In this document: piece after piece, positions 46,247-56,377 of the stretch
How the letters are laid out: each line of letters starts with the position of its first letter
How positions within the stretch are numbered: position 1 is the first letter of the stretch
Source of the DNA: Sphingobacterium siyangense
GTDB lineage: Bacteria; Bacteroidota; Bacteroidia; Sphingobacteriales; Sphingobacteriaceae
Assembly (NCBI RefSeq): GCF_007830445.1
Contig: NZ_VLKR01000008.1
Location: 124,001-188,000, forward strand
DNA: 64,000 nt
Reading direction: 5' to 3'
Position numbers and translations under genes: made by a program
The notes under the pieces: generated by a model
Told to the model about the DNA's origin: nothing
What the model saw: the letters and a program-made list of their open reading frames with translations, nothing else
Database searches by the model: none

Positions 46247-49200
46247 TTACGCCTCAAAAGTGTTTCTAACTTTTGTCATATAACCGATACCCGGTTGAAC
46301 ATTGATTTCCTCAAGTACGTAATAAACACGCTCGTTGCGTAATGCTTTAGACACTTCTGATTCTGGATCATTTGCATCACCAAAGATAATTGCATTTGCA
46401 GAACATGCTTGTTGACAAGCCATTTGGATATCGCCATCTTTAACTTTGCGATTTTCAATCTTAGCTTGCAATTTACCTGATTGGATACGTTGGATACACA
46501 TTGAACATTTCTCCATTACCCCACGTGAACGAGTAACAACATCTGGATTCAATACCAATTGTGTGAACTCATTGTTCAGGTAGTTGTCAAAACGTGAATC
46601 ATTCCAGTATGCAAACCAGTTGAAACGACGAACTTTGAAAGGACAGTTGTTCGCACAGTAACGTGTACCAAAACAACGGTTATATGCCATATGGTTCAAA
46701 CCTTCTGAAGAGTGTACTGTTGCCAATACTGGACAAACCGTTTCACAAGGTGCGTGACCACAGTGTTGACACAACATCGGTTGGTGAACAACAGTGATAT
46801 CTTCGAAATCTAAATCAGCCGAAGCTCTTGCAATTTCTTTCTCTTTTGTAAGATCTTGATCTTTTCCTTCGATTGTATAGTAACGGTCAATGCGTAACCA
46901 GTGCATTTCACGACGACGGCGAACCTCATCACGACCTACAACAGGAATATTATTTTCAACGTTACAAGCAACGATACAAGCACCACAACCAGTACATGCG
47001 TTCAAGTCGATCGCCATCACCCATTTGTGACCAGGTTGCTCATATTTGTTCCACAAATCGTATGTTTTGTGATTATCTGTAAAGCGTCCTGCCTCAGAGT
47101 TAGGATCTTTCAGATATTTCGCAAATGTCGTTTCACGAATAACGTTACGACCTTCGATCGTGTGGTGTGTTTGTGTTTGTGCCAATTGGTAAGTACCAGA
47201 CGCTTTCGCTACAGTTGCTTTAGCAACACCTTGTACTGTACCATTGATGATAGAAGCAAAAGGGAATGCGTTTTTACCAACTTCATTACCTGCTTTACCA
47301 ACTTTTGTACGGCCATAACCTACAGCAACTGAAACTGTTCCTTGTGCTTGACCTGGTTGTTGTACAACTGGCAATTCCAATTCAACACCATTTGCTTTTA
47401 CAGTTACTTTACCATCTTCACCCAAACCTAATTTCTCAGCATCTTTCGGGTTGAGAGCAGCGTAGTTGTCCCACGTTACTTTAGAAACCGGGTCAGGCAA
47501 CTCTTGTAAATAAGCGTTGTTCGCGTAGCGACCGTCACGAAGTGCCGAAGGCTCATAAAGTTTCAACTCAAACTCACCGGTAATTGCTTTGCTTGATGCT
47601 TCAATTGCAGAAGCCGCTGCTGCTGCATTTCCTGTAAATGCAGGAGCTGTTGCCGCTTTAGCACCTTTATATTCAAAACCAGTTTGCAATACAGCATCCC
47701 AGTTTTTCGTAGAACCCGCTAAGATTTGTGTAGACCACAAGTTCTTAACGAAGTTGTACATATCGGTATCATTTCCTGCCCAAGTCAACAAGCTTTGTTC
47801 AACTTGACGTGTTTTGAAAACCGGATTGATTGTTGGTTGAATGATAGAGAACAAACCTTCTTTTGGATTCGCATCACCCCAAGATTCCAAGAACGTACTT
47901 GCTGGAGCAATCGCGGTCAATTCAGAAGCTGTTTCATCCGCACGTTGCGAAAATGATAAGGTGAAAGGAATTTGTTTCAACGCTGCTTTTACATCATCTG
48001 CTTTGAAGTAGTCATACACCGGGTTGCTATTCAAGAAGAACGCAACACCAACTTGACCTGATTTCGCTGCTGCTAAGAAAGCTTGGAACGAAGAATCCGA
48101 ACCTTGGTATTGTTTAGAATAGTTATCCAAATCGATGATTGTACCGTAAGCACCTAATGCAACGTTGATTGCATTAACCAATACCTGTACATTGACATCG
48201 TTAGATCCAGCAACAACAACTGCTGCGCCTTTGCTGTTCACCAATTCTTTCGCTGCTAGAGCGACACCTTTTTGAGCTTTTTTGTTTGCAGTAGCACCAG
48301 CCAAAGACTGACCAGTGATTGCATTATATAAAGCAACCAATGTAGCACCTTCTTCTGAAGGTTTGATTGCGATACGTGCATCCGCATTTGTACCCGTCAT
48401 GGAAAGACCAGACTCAAATTGCACGTGACGTGACATTTTGCCGTTTTTCAACGATTTATAATCACGGTTTTTAGCATATTGTTGTGTCTGCTCCTCACCT
48501 GCTAACCAAGTTCCTAAGAAATCAGCTGCAACGGAAACAATCACATTTGCCTTTTCAAAATTGTATGAAGGGACAACAGCTTTACCAAATGAAGCTTTAT
48601 TCGCCTCGATAATACCGCTGTAAGAAACAGCATCGTATTGTACATGGTTAACTGTTGGGAATTTCGTTGCGAAAGCAGCGATGGCCGCCAACGTTGAAGG
48701 GCTGTTTACGGTGTTAGAAACGATCGTAATTTGTTTACCAGAAGATGCTGCTGCATTTAAAGCTTTAACAACTTCCCCATCCAATTTAGACCACTCAACA
48801 TCTTGACCTTTCAATTGCGCCTGTTTCAATTTGGACTCATCATATAAATCCAATACAGAAGCAGCAGTCGTTGAATCCAAACCTTGGTTCAAACCAATTG
48901 CATTCGGGTTAGGCTCAACATTGATCGGACGACCTTCACGAGTTTTAACCAAGATGCTTTGACCGTTGAACGTCGAAGCATAATAGTTAGGGATACCTGG
49001 AGTTACCTCTTCAGGTTTAATCAAATAAGGAACTGCCTTATGCACAGGAGTACGGTTACAAGCCGCTAAAGAAACAGCACCCAAACCAAATCCTAATGCT
49101 TTCAAGAAGTCACGGCGAGGAGTTTTAGTACTCAAGCCTGCTTCGTTTAATACATCTTCTACAGGAATAGATTCGGCAAACTCACCCTTGCTTCCTTCAA

Positions 49201-49261
49201 CGAAAGCAGGAGTTTGATTTAACTCTTCCAAACCTTTCCAATATTTTTTATTGCTATCCAT
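46247..49261 (-). CDS. actB: Alternative complex III subunit ActB (Fe-S/molybdopterin-like)
   Basis: The 1004-residue protein has a Tat-like motif RRDFLKALGFG (about 49-59) ending in SLAAC, so it is probably a Tat-exported lipoprotein. A molybdopterin-oxidoreductase-like domain (without an obvious cofactor site) spans to about 720. The C-terminal ferredoxin part carries cluster motifs CTGCGACIVAC, CQHCGHAPCETVC, CFGTRYCANNC, CSMC and CQQAC. These bind three 4Fe-4S and one 3Fe-4S cluster in the known complex. It passes electrons to ActA. Confidence 0.95.
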   Translation of the reverse strand: MDSNKKYWKGLEELNQTPAFVEGSKGEFAESIPVEDVLNEAGLSTKTPRRDFLKALGFGLGAVSLAACNRTPVHKAVPYLIKPEEVTPGIPNYYASTFNGQSILVKTREGRPINVEPNPNAIGLNQGLDSTTAASVLDLYDESKLKQAQLKGQDVEWSKLDGEVVKALNAAASSGKQITIVSNTVNSPSTLAAIAAFATKFPTVNHVQYDAVSYSGIIEANKASFGKAVVPSYNFEKANVIVSVAADFLGTWLAGEEQTQQYAKNRDYKSLKNGKMSRHVQFESGLSMTGTNADARIAIKPSEEGATLVALYNAITGQSLAGATANKKAQKGVALAAKELVNSKGAAVVVAGSNDVNVQVLVNAINVALGAYGTIIDLDNYSKQYQGSDSSFQAFLAAAKSGQVGVAFFLNSNPVYDYFKADDVKAALKQIPFTLSFSQRADETASELTAIAPASTFLESWGDANPKEGLFSIIQPTINPVFKTRQVEQSLLTWAGNDTDMYNFVKNLWSTQILAGSTKNWDAVLQTGFEYKGAKAATAPAFTGNAAAAASAIEASSKAITGEFELKLYEPSALRDGRYANNAYLQELPDPVSKVTWDNYAALNPKDAEKLGLGEDGKVTVKANGVELELPVVQQPGQAQGTVSVAVGYGRTKVGKAGNEVGKNAFPFASIINGTVQGVAKATVAKASGTYQLAQTQTHHTIEGRNVIRETTFAKYLKDPNSEAGRFTDNHKTYDLWNKYEQPGHKWVMAIDLNACTGCGACIVACNVENNIPVVGRDEVRRRREMHWLRIDRYYTIEGKDQDLTKEKEIARASADLDFEDITVVHQPMLCQHCGHAPCETVCPVLATVHSSEGLNHMAYNRCFGTRYCANNCPFKVRRFNWFAYWNDSRFDNYLNNEFTQLVLNPDVVTRSRGVMEKCSMCIQRIQSGKLQAKIENRKVKDGDIQMACQQACSANAIIFGDANDPESEVSKALRNERVYYVLEEINVQPGIGYMTKVRNTFEA

Positions 49262-49298
49262 TTAAGCTGTATATAAGATTGCGTATTTCAAATAATTA

Positions 49299-50570
49299 TT
49301 AATAGTGACACTTACCACACTCAAGACCACCGATCATGGCTGCAGTCATTTTCTCACCTTTCTTAATTCTTTCGTGTGCTTTAATCAAATCTTCATAGTA
49401 TTTGTTATCCGATTTGATATCTGTCTTTTTGTGACAATCAACACACCATTTCATCGTCAATGGAGAGTATTGGTATACTTCTTCCATATTTTGGATTGGA
49501 CCGTGACAAGTTTGACACTCAACACCAGCTACCACAACGTGTTGTGAGTGGTTGAAGTAAGCAAAGTCAGGTAAGTTGTGAATACGAACCCATTGAATTG
49601 GTTTCGGATTGTTACCGTAAGTACGCGTATCAGGATTCCAATCCAATGCACGATAGATTTTAGCAATTTCCGGAGAAATCTCACCATCATAATGCTCTGA
49701 AGCAGTGATTGTATTGTGACAGTTCATACATACGTTGGCCGATGGAATAGACGCATTTTTAGATTTAAATGCTCCACCGTGACAGTATTGACACTCAATT
49801 TTGTTAACACCAGCGTGGATTTGGTGCGAGAACTTAATTGGCTGAACCGGCTGATAGCCTTGGTGAACACCAACGTTCCACATTGTTTTCCAACCGCCTA
49901 CAGCTAATAATGCAACTAACATCAAGACTGTAAAGCCAACCAACTTCTTGTTTTTAACGAATGCTTTCGCAAACTTCACAAAACGTTGGCTATCTTCTGG
50001 CTCTTGTTGCGCAGCAATAGCTTCTTGGTTTTTAGCAATTACATTTTCTAAGGTACGGACCACACGATTCAACACCACGATAACCACTACAGCCAAAACA
50101 ACAACTGCGATCAAGCCCAAAATCATGAACATAGATGCGTTATCATCTTTAGCTCCGGCACCACCAGGAGTTTCAGTTTTCGGTTTCTCCTTAGAAGCAT
50201 CTGTGATATACGCTAATACCGACTTGATCTGATCGTCAGATAAATCAGTAAAAGAAGTCATCACAAGCTTGTTGTTCTCTTCGAAGATTTTAACTGCATC
50301 AGCATCGCCAGACGCAATTAAAGCCTGAGAGTTCTTGATCCACTTGATTAACCAAGCTTCGTCTTTCGTCTCTGGAATCCCCTTTAAAGCAGGACCAACC
50401 ACTTTTCTGTCAATGGCGTGACAGGATGTACACTTAGATTTGAAGATTTTTTCACCTTCCTTGACATCTTGCGCATGCAACGTCGTAACGGCAAATAATA
50501 GCATCAAACTCGTTGACACCACCCTCGCAAGGCTTCCCAAAACGGATGAGATAGTTCTCATATTTAGCAC
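49299..50570 (-). CDS. actA: Alternative complex III subunit ActA with fused N-terminal cytochrome c
   Basis: The 423-residue protein carries six CxxCH motifs. A signal peptide (to about 34) precedes a class I-type cytochrome domain (CTSCH at 47-51, possible axial Met in NKLVMTSF). A helix follows (about 150-170), a hydrophilic linker, a second helix (about 212-230), then the ActA pentaheme part with CQYCH, CMNCH, CQTCH, CVDCH and CGKCH. It is the first operon gene, with a promoter about 75 nt upstream. The fused monoheme domain may bridge to the oxidase. Confidence 0.93.
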   Translation of the reverse strand: MLNMRTISSVLGSLARVVSTSLMLLFAVTTLHAQDVKEGEKIFKSKCTSCHAIDRKVVGPALKGIPETKDEAWLIKWIKNSQALIASGDADAVKIFEENNKLVMTSFTDLSDDQIKSVLAYITDASKEKPKTETPGGAGAKDDNASMFMILGLIAVVVLAVVVIVVLNRVVRTLENVIAKNQEAIAAQQEPEDSQRFVKFAKAFVKNKKLVGFTVLMLVALLAVGGWKTMWNVGVHQGYQPVQPIKFSHQIHAGVNKIECQYCHGGAFKSKNASIPSANVCMNCHNTITASEHYDGEISPEIAKIYRALDWNPDTRTYGNNPKPIQWVRIHNLPDFAYFNHSQHVVVAGVECQTCHGPIQNMEEVYQYSPLTMKWCVDCHKKTDIKSDNKYYEDLIKAHERIKKGEKMTAAMIGGLECGKCHY

Positions 50571-50645
50571 TTTATACTATTTATTTGTGAATGTAAAAAA
50601 TTAACTCCCATGGTTAAAGGAGCCACTACCCCCCTAACAATGCCA

Positions 50646-50678
50646 CAAAAGTATGATTTATTAACAAATCGCTGACAA
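50646..50678 (-). promoter_or_regulatory. Promoter of the act-cta respiratory operon
   Basis: On the minus strand TTG (50678-50676), 22 nt, TACTTTTG (50653-50646), a full -7 match. The leader to actA would be about 70 nt. Confidence 0.7.
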
Positions 50679-50890
50679 TTTTGTGACCTTTAATATCAAT
50701 TTATAATCATTCTAAACAAATGCGTTTAAACAAGGATAAAAACAACATTACGCTATTAAAGTGGTTCCATCACTACAACTTTTCATTTGAATAGCTACCC
50801 AAATATAAGACAATTCCATGACAATTTAAAATATTCAAAATAACAGATCGCAGAAGACACAAAAGGTTTTTTTTCGACTTAATTTCCGTA

Positions 50891-50934
50891 ACTTTATCAA
50901 GATGAATGGAGAACTTTTTCAAAATGAATGGAGA
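50891..50934. repeat. 22-bp tandem duplication upstream of msrB
   Basis: Units 50891-50912 and 50913-50934 differ at two positions and share AATGGAGA-type cores. The 22-bp period is close to two helical turns, as in paired binding sites. Confidence 0.6.
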
Positions 50935-51060
50935 TGTTCAGGGTCAAGTCGCAAACTAACAATAAAAGAATCTGAATAATATCTTTATATAGAAGGAATA
51001 GCTCATTCTTATTGCGTAGTTCCTAGTAAAGCCAGCTTCAAGACTAAACACACAACAACA

Positions 51061-51441
51061 ATGGACACAAACAAAGAATTCAACCCCTTAAGTAAAGAAG
51101 AGGAATACATTATTATACATAAGGGAACTGAACGCCCTTTTACCGGTGAACTTTTAGACAATAAGCTCAAAGGAACTTATATCTGCCGCCGTTGTGACAG
51201 CCCACTATACCGTTCGGAGTCAAAATTTGAATCTGGATGTGGCTGGCCAAGTTTTGATGATGAAATTCCCGGGGCAATTACAAGGATCACCGATGCCGAT
51301 GGTCGCCGCACTGAAATCCTGTGTAGTAGATGTGGCGCGCATTTAGGCCATGTGTTCCTCGGAGAAGGCTTTACGACAAAAAACACGCGTCACTGCGTTA
51401 ATTCTATTTCAATGAAATTTGTGGCCGATACTACGAAGTAA
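51061..51441 (+). CDS. msrB: Methionine-R-sulfoxide reductase
   Basis: MsrB repairs methionine R-sulfoxide in proteins. The 126-residue enzyme has both zinc CxxC pairs (CRRC and CSRC), the SGCGWPSF motif and the catalytic Cys in RHCVNSISM. There is no signal peptide, so it is cytoplasmic. Its last 11 nt overlap, tail to tail, the stop region of the LacI-type gene. Confidence 0.96.
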   Translation: MDTNKEFNPLSKEEEYIIIHKGTERPFTGELLDNKLKGTYICRRCDSPLYRSESKFESGCGWPSFDDEIPGAITRITDADGRRTEILCSRCGAHLGHVFLGEGFTTKNTRHCVNSISMKFVADTTK

Positions 51442-52441
51442 CTTTCACTTTAGTCGACTCACGAACTTTCAGTTCACAAGGCAACACCATTCTACGTGTT
51501 GCTTTTATTTTACCCTGAAGACGAAGCAACAAAATATTGATCAGATTTTCCGCAATATCCTTGATCGGCTGCGAAACAACCGTAATAGCAGGTTCGACCA
51601 GCTTAAAAACCGTATGGTCATCGAAAGCGATCACCGCCGGCATCGTAAAATTAAATTTTTTGGAAGCCTTCAAACCCGAAATCGCCAGATAGTTCGTAGA
51701 GAACAAAACGGCATCCAGTCTGTTTTCACAGATAAACTCCCGCAATAGTTCCATTGCTTCTTCATCCGAAGCATCCATCTGAATCTTTTGAATAAAACTT
51801 TGTTGCTTATTATTATCCATAGCCTTCATATAGCCATCTGAACGCTCCTTCATTTGGGTCTGATCCGAATAGAGCGATACAAATCCGATACGTCTATAGC
51901 CTTGTTGACACAAATGGTTACTGGCATCAAAGGCCCCCTGAAAATTGTCCGCACCAACATAGTCTGTTTCAAGCCCCGGAAAATAACGGTCGAATAGCAC
52001 AACCGGAATATTATTCTGCTGCAACTGCTTTACGGTATCTTCCAAACCATCGGAAGGTGTAATAATAAAACCATCTACCTGCCGATCGTAAAACATCTGG
52101 ATTAACTCCTTCGCCTTTTCTACATCATTGTTGGTGCTACAATAAATAATACGGTAGCCCTGCTCATAGACCTTACTTTCGATCAGACGTGCTATATTCC
52201 CAAAAAAAGGATTGGAAATATCTTCGATAATCAAACCTAGAATCTTCGTCTTCCCTGTGCGGAGACTTTTTGCCAATTCGTTGGGCTTATAGCCAACCTT
52301 TTTGACATAGTCCAGAACCCGCTTAGTCAAAGCCTCACTAATACGCTTTTCTTTTGCCTTATCATTCAAAATAAAGGACACAGTAGTTACAGAAATCCCC
52401 AACGCCTTTGCGATATCACTGATCAGAATACGTTTCTTCAT
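51431..52441 (-). CDS. LacI-family transcriptional regulator
   Basis: The 336-residue protein has a LacI helix-turn-helix ([20 protein letters not shown]), hinge helix ([15 protein letters not shown]) and a periplasmic-binding-protein-like core ([43 protein letters not shown]). It is divergent from the GH92 mannosidase gene and most likely controls it in response to a sugar. The effector is not deducible. It ends 11 nt inside msrB on the opposite strand. Confidence 0.92.
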   Translation of the reverse strand: MKKRILISDIAKALGISVTTVSFILNDKAKEKRISEALTKRVLDYVKKVGYKPNELAKSLRTGKTKILGLIIEDISNPFFGNIARLIESKVYEQGYRIIYCSTNNDVEKAKELIQMFYDRQVDGFIITPSDGLEDTVKQLQQNNIPVVLFDRYFPGLETDYVGADNFQGAFDASNHLCQQGYRRIGFVSLYSDQTQMKERSDGYMKAMDNNKQQSFIQKIQMDASDEEAMELLREFICENRLDAVLFSTNYLAISGLKASKKFNFTMPAVIAFDDHTVFKLVEPAITVVSQPIKDIAENLINILLLRLQGKIKATRRMVLPCELKVRESTKVKVTS

Positions 52442-52480
52442 GTAGTAGTAGTAGGTTTGTTAAGTTTTTTATTACGAAGA

Positions 52481-52559
52481 TTACTAAAGTAAAAAATTTA
52501 ACGACAATTTACTAAAATAATAATAAAATTGCGCTAAAAGGTTTTATTTACTAATTTTA
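52481..52559 (+). promoter_or_regulatory. Promoter and possible operators of the GH92 gene
   Basis: TTG (52529-52531), 20 nt, TAATTTTA (52552-52559) forms a plausible promoter. The octamer TTACTAAW occurs three times (52481, 52509, 52548), the first inside the palindrome TTACTAAAGTAA; one or more may bind the divergent LacI-type protein. Confidence 0.5.
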
Positions 52560-52588
52560 AGCAGTTTTCAAATACCCGAACAAAACCT

Positions 52589-54871
52589 ATGACAGGAAAT
52601 AAACTACTCAAAACAGTGTTGGGCACACTAATTTTGCCATTTTTTGCGCAAGCCCAGCAAAATCTTACACAATATGTCAACCCCTTTATTGGGTCAGCGG
52701 ATCATGGTCACGTCTTTGTTGGTGCAAATGTACCTTTAGGTGCTGTCCAATTAGGGCCTACCCAAATTCCACAGATTTGGGACAAGTTCAACGGATGGGA
52801 CTGGTGCAGTGGATACAATTACAAAAGCCAGGAAATTTTGGGTTTTACCCATACGCACCTGAGCGGAACAGGTATCGGTGACCTCAACGACCTCATGATC
52901 GTTCCAGCCAACGGAAAATTACAATTAACGCCAGCGGAATTCAATAAAATGAATACAGGTTATGGCTCTTCCTTCAAAAAGGAAAATGAGGTTGCCAAAC
53001 CCGGATTCTATAGCGCTTATTTAGATGACTATCAGGTACAGGCCAACTTGACGGCAACCGAACGTGTTGGCTATCATCAATATCGTTATGAAAAAACAGA
53101 CAATGCACATATTTTGGTCGACTTAGGTTACCATATCAATTGGGATAAACCGACAGACACCTACATCAAACAGGTTAACGACTCGACCTTTGTTGGTTAT
53201 CGCTTTTCAACAGGATGGGCAACTGACCAAAAATTGTATTTTGCGATCAGAACTTCCCAGCCGATACAAAAAGTAAGATTTTTCGACGGTAAAGAAGAAA
53301 AATTAGGCCAAACAACATTTAAAGGACAGGCAATCAAAGCGGCTTTATTCTTTGATGCTGTTAAAAACAAAACCATCGAACTTAAAGTCGGTATTTCTCC
53401 CGTAAGCTCGACCAATGCCCTGAACAATATCAATGCAGAAATTCCAAACTGGAATTTTGAAAAAGTTAAGCAAGAAGCGGATCAACGTTGGAACAAAACC
53501 TTAAATAAGATTCAATTTGAAGCCGACAAAGATACGAAGACAATCTTTTATACCGCATTATACCATACCTACTTCGCTCCTACCATCTTCAACGATGCCA
53601 ATGGCGATTATTTAGGAACTGACAAACAAGTATACGAGAAACAGGATTTTGTCAACCATACGGTATTTTCGCTTTGGGATACTTACCGTGGCCTTCATCC
53701 TTTGATGACGATCTTGGAGGACCGTAAAATCAACCAGGATTTTATCAAGACAATGTTGGCGATCTACCAACAACAAGGTAAATTGCCCATGTGGCACTTA
53801 CAAGGTAATGAAACCAATACAATGGTTGGATTACCTGCGATTCCAGTCATTGCCGATGCCTTCTTAAAAGGGATCATTGACGAGAAAGATTATCCATTGG
53901 TCTGGGAGGCTGTTAAGACAACAGCCATGGGCAACGATCATGGCCTGAAATATGCACGTGAACTGACTTACATTCCGATCGACAGCATGCCGAATGAGTC
54001 TGTAGCATGGGCATTAGAGTATGCGATTGCCGACTTTGGTGCGTATAAAATTGCTGAAAAGCTAGGTAAAACAGAAGACGCTGCCTATTTCAAAAAACGC
54101 TACAAACTGTACGAGCAGTATTTTGACAAAGAAGTAGGTCATTTCGTCGGTAAAAAAGCCAATGGCGAGTTCCGCAGACCTTTCGACCCATTGATGGCCA
54201 AACACCGTGAGAATGATTATTGCGAAGGAAATGCATGGCAATATACCTGGTTAGTACCTCAAGATGTCAAAGGTCTGATCAATCTTTTCGGTGGCGAGGA
54301 GAAATTTTTGAAAAAACTGGATTATTTTACGACCATGTCATCGGATCTTGGTGGTGAAGCCTCTCCAGATATTTCAGGACTAATAGGCCAATATGCGCAA
54401 GGGAACGAGCCAAACCATCATATCCCTTACTTATATGCTTATGCTGGACAACCTTGGAAAGGTGCAGCTCTAGCCCGTAAGGCGATGACGGAGTTTTACA
54501 CAAACAGTCCAGCTGGTCTATGTGGCAATGATGACGTCGGACAAATGAGTGCCTGGTATGTGTTCTCAGCAATGGGCTTTTATCCACTGAATGCAATGAG
54601 TGGTGTTTATGTCTTCGGATCACCGATGATGCAACATGCGAACATCAATTTACCAAATGGCAAAACGTTAGCAATCGATGTTAAAAATCAAGGTAAAGCA
54701 AATCAATACATTAAATCGATCAAATTGAATGGTAAACCTTATGCTAAGTCGTTCATTACACATGCACAGCTTTTAGAAGGTGGACAGATGGAAATCGAGA
54801 TGAGTGCTACGCCAAACAAAAACTTTGGTAAAAACAAAGCCGATTGGCCTTCAAGCATTGACAATAATTAA
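52589..54871 (+). CDS. Secreted GH92 alpha-mannosidase
   Basis: The 760-residue glycoside hydrolase family 92 enzyme cleaves alpha-mannosides by inversion with calcium. A signal peptide ends PFFAQAQQ. The beta-sandwich has NPFIGSADHGHVFVGANVPLG and FTHTHLSGTGIGD. The (alpha/alpha)6 domain includes GNEPNHHIPYLYAYAGQPWKG and NDDVGQMSAWYVFSAMGFYP, both diagnostic. It probably acts in the periplasm on N-glycan or yeast-mannan fragments. No SusC/SusD pair is next to it, so it is not in an obvious polysaccharide utilisation locus. Confidence 0.95.
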   Translation: MTGNKLLKTVLGTLILPFFAQAQQNLTQYVNPFIGSADHGHVFVGANVPLGAVQLGPTQIPQIWDKFNGWDWCSGYNYKSQEILGFTHTHLSGTGIGDLNDLMIVPANGKLQLTPAEFNKMNTGYGSSFKKENEVAKPGFYSAYLDDYQVQANLTATERVGYHQYRYEKTDNAHILVDLGYHINWDKPTDTYIKQVNDSTFVGYRFSTGWATDQKLYFAIRTSQPIQKVRFFDGKEEKLGQTTFKGQAIKAALFFDAVKNKTIELKVGISPVSSTNALNNINAEIPNWNFEKVKQEADQRWNKTLNKIQFEADKDTKTIFYTALYHTYFAPTIFNDANGDYLGTDKQVYEKQDFVNHTVFSLWDTYRGLHPLMTILEDRKINQDFIKTMLAIYQQQGKLPMWHLQGNETNTMVGLPAIPVIADAFLKGIIDEKDYPLVWEAVKTTAMGNDHGLKYARELTYIPIDSMPNESVAWALEYAIADFGAYKIAEKLGKTEDAAYFKKRYKLYEQYFDKEVGHFVGKKANGEFRRPFDPLMAKHRENDYCEGNAWQYTWLVPQDVKGLINLFGGEEKFLKKLDYFTTMSSDLGGEASPDISGLIGQYAQGNEPNHHIPYLYAYAGQPWKGAALARKAMTEFYTNSPAGLCGNDDVGQMSAWYVFSAMGFYPLNAMSGVYVFGSPMMQHANINLPNGKTLAIDVKNQGKANQYIKSIKLNGKPYAKSFITHAQLLEGGQMEIEMSATPNKNFGKNKADWPSSIDNN

Positions 54872-54948
54872 CTGAAATATTGTCAGTAAAACATTACTGG
54901 ATTAATATTTGTTAATACCTTAATAACATATTTAAGGAGAAACAAAAC

Positions 54949-55275
54949 ATGGCAGATTACAAAAACATCAATATACAAGATATCCCCGATGGAGGTGATA
55001 ATCCAAAAGACTTCTATGAAACTTTTAAAGAGCGCTTAGAAGACTTAGAAACATTTCCAAAGGACTACACGTATAAATTTATCTTACCAAAAGATCAGGA
55101 CCACTTCAATCAGATCCAGCGCGTATTTGATGACACAGGTGCTCAGTTTGATTTCAAGGATTCCAAAACAGGTAAGTATACTTCAATTACGGTAAACTTG
55201 AACGTAAAAGACGCCGATCAGGTGATCTACTTCTACAAAGAAGTAGCGAAGATAAAAGGTGTTATCATGTTATAA
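54949..55275 (+). CDS. DUF493 (YbeD-like) family protein
   Basis: The 108-residue protein has an acidic N-terminal tail followed by an ACT-like alpha/beta domain (YTYKFILPKDQDHFNQIQRVFD, SITVNLNVKDADQVIYFYKEVAKIKGV), matching DUF493. A good ribosome site AAGGAG precedes the ATG by 10 nt. The role of DUF493 is unsettled; a regulatory small-domain protein is assumed. The gene ends 5 nt before a strong hairpin. Confidence 0.82.
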   Translation: MADYKNINIQDIPDGGDNPKDFYETFKERLEDLETFPKDYTYKFILPKDQDHFNQIQRVFDDTGAQFDFKDSKTGKYTSITVNLNVKDADQVIYFYKEVAKIKGVIML

Positions 55276-55280
55276 AAGAA

Positions 55281-55313
55281 CAAATCAGGCTGTCGAATTG
55301 ACAGCCTGATTTG
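55281..55313. terminator. Terminator after the DUF493 gene
   Basis: A perfect 14-bp stem (55281-55294 / 55300-55313) with loop GAATT is followed by TTTT. It separates the DUF493 gene from a convergent gene. Confidence 0.88.
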
Positions 55314-55345
55314 TTTTCTGATTTACATATTAGCTTAACTCCTCC

Positions 55346-56293
55346 CTATTTCAGCATAACGACATCAAGCCAATAATCGCCGCTAAATCTTTTACTAGCA
55401 TAGTGCAGCTTGAATAGATTAACAGCAGCCTCCTCATTTAAAAAATCCAAAATGCGTTTGACGTCCCGTCGGGCAGCAAACTGTTTCCAGCTATTTTTTC
55501 GATCATAAAAAAAAGACATTTGTCCATCCATGCTATTCCAAGTCCCTCCCAGCGCATATAACTTCGTTTCACTAAACAGTATATTAAAATAGTCTTTATA
55601 TACCGCGCAATCGAGCGTAATCTCTTTATTTTTATTAGCCATCCAGTCAAATCGATACGAACAATACATTGGATTCCCATAGTAAATACCAGGTTTATGG
55701 GGAATCTTGGCCTCCTCAAAAAATTCCTTAAGCAATTTCACTACTTCTGGCTCGCCATCGTATGCTAAGGGCACAGCACTAAGCTCACGATCCATATATA
55801 AGGTAAAAGAAGACAAATTGAGGCCCCAGCGTCCTTGATAATCCAATAAAAACTTGGACAAACGCTCCACAAGCGGTGCCATCCCACCTCTGAATGAGCC
55901 TTGCACGGAAAGTGCTTCAAATGGTCTCGCCTCGTTATATTTATAAGGGCTTTCATACACATCCATCACAAAGCGATTATATTCCCGATCAAAATTAATG
56001 TAAAGCTCGTCTGTCATTGAATCTCTGATAGCTTTATCCTTTAAGATTAACCTATTAAGAGGCCAAAATAAATCCTGTTTATAGGACCATAAAATGGCAC
56101 GATCCAGTTTATAAAACTCATAACGCCCCTTGGCCAAGATCATATTATTTTTAGTTGCATAATGCTGCACAGTGGCAGATAGCTCCTGGAATTTATCCCC
56201 ATAAGACCGCTGACCATACACGGTCACATGCATGAGGACAAACACCAAAATCTGACCAGGTTTAAACAGAAACAAACGAAGTATACTTTTCAT
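55346..56293 (-). CDS. Secreted protein of unknown function
   Basis: The 315-residue protein (ATG 56293, which gives a proper signal peptide MKSILRLFLFKPGQ... ending VYGQ) is otherwise soluble. It is rich in aromatic residues (FYKLDRAILWSYKQDLFWPL, YYGNPMYCSYRFDW, KLYALGGTWNSMDGQMSFFYD) with a single mature cysteine. A repeated beta pattern is suggested, but no family is recognised. It is a single gene between two terminators, with pnp upstream on the same strand. Confidence 0.68.
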   Translation of the reverse strand: MKSILRLFLFKPGQILVFVLMHVTVYGQRSYGDKFQELSATVQHYATKNNMILAKGRYEFYKLDRAILWSYKQDLFWPLNRLILKDKAIRDSMTDELYINFDREYNRFVMDVYESPYKYNEARPFEALSVQGSFRGGMAPLVERLSKFLLDYQGRWGLNLSSFTLYMDRELSAVPLAYDGEPEVVKLLKEFFEEAKIPHKPGIYYGNPMYCSYRFDWMANKNKEITLDCAVYKDYFNILFSETKLYALGGTWNSMDGQMSFFYDRKNSWKQFAARRDVKRILDFLNEEAAVNLFKLHYASKRFSGDYWLDVVMLK

Positions 56294-56326
56294 AGGATAA
56301 AGATGCAGGTAAGCCTTATTTTCCAT

Positions 56327-56354
56327 AAAAAAAGCCCGCTTAAAGCGAGCTTTT
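56327..56354 (-). terminator. pnp terminator
   Basis: A 9-bp stem with one G-U pair (GCUCGCUUU / AAGCGGGC on minus-strand RNA) is followed by UUUUUUU. It lies 24 nt beyond the pnp stop. Confidence 0.85.
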
Positions 56355-56377
56355 CATATCATTTGAAAGGAATAAAC

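Larger units (their letters stand above)
50571..51060. other. Divergent intergenic region, actA / msrB
   Basis: These 490 bases hold the act-operon promoter (50646-50678), a 22-bp imperfect tandem repeat (50891-50934), and a weak plus-strand -7 box TATCTTTA (50980-50987) for msrB. The msrB leader would be about 70 nt. No further coding frame or RNA was recognised. Confidence 0.5.
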
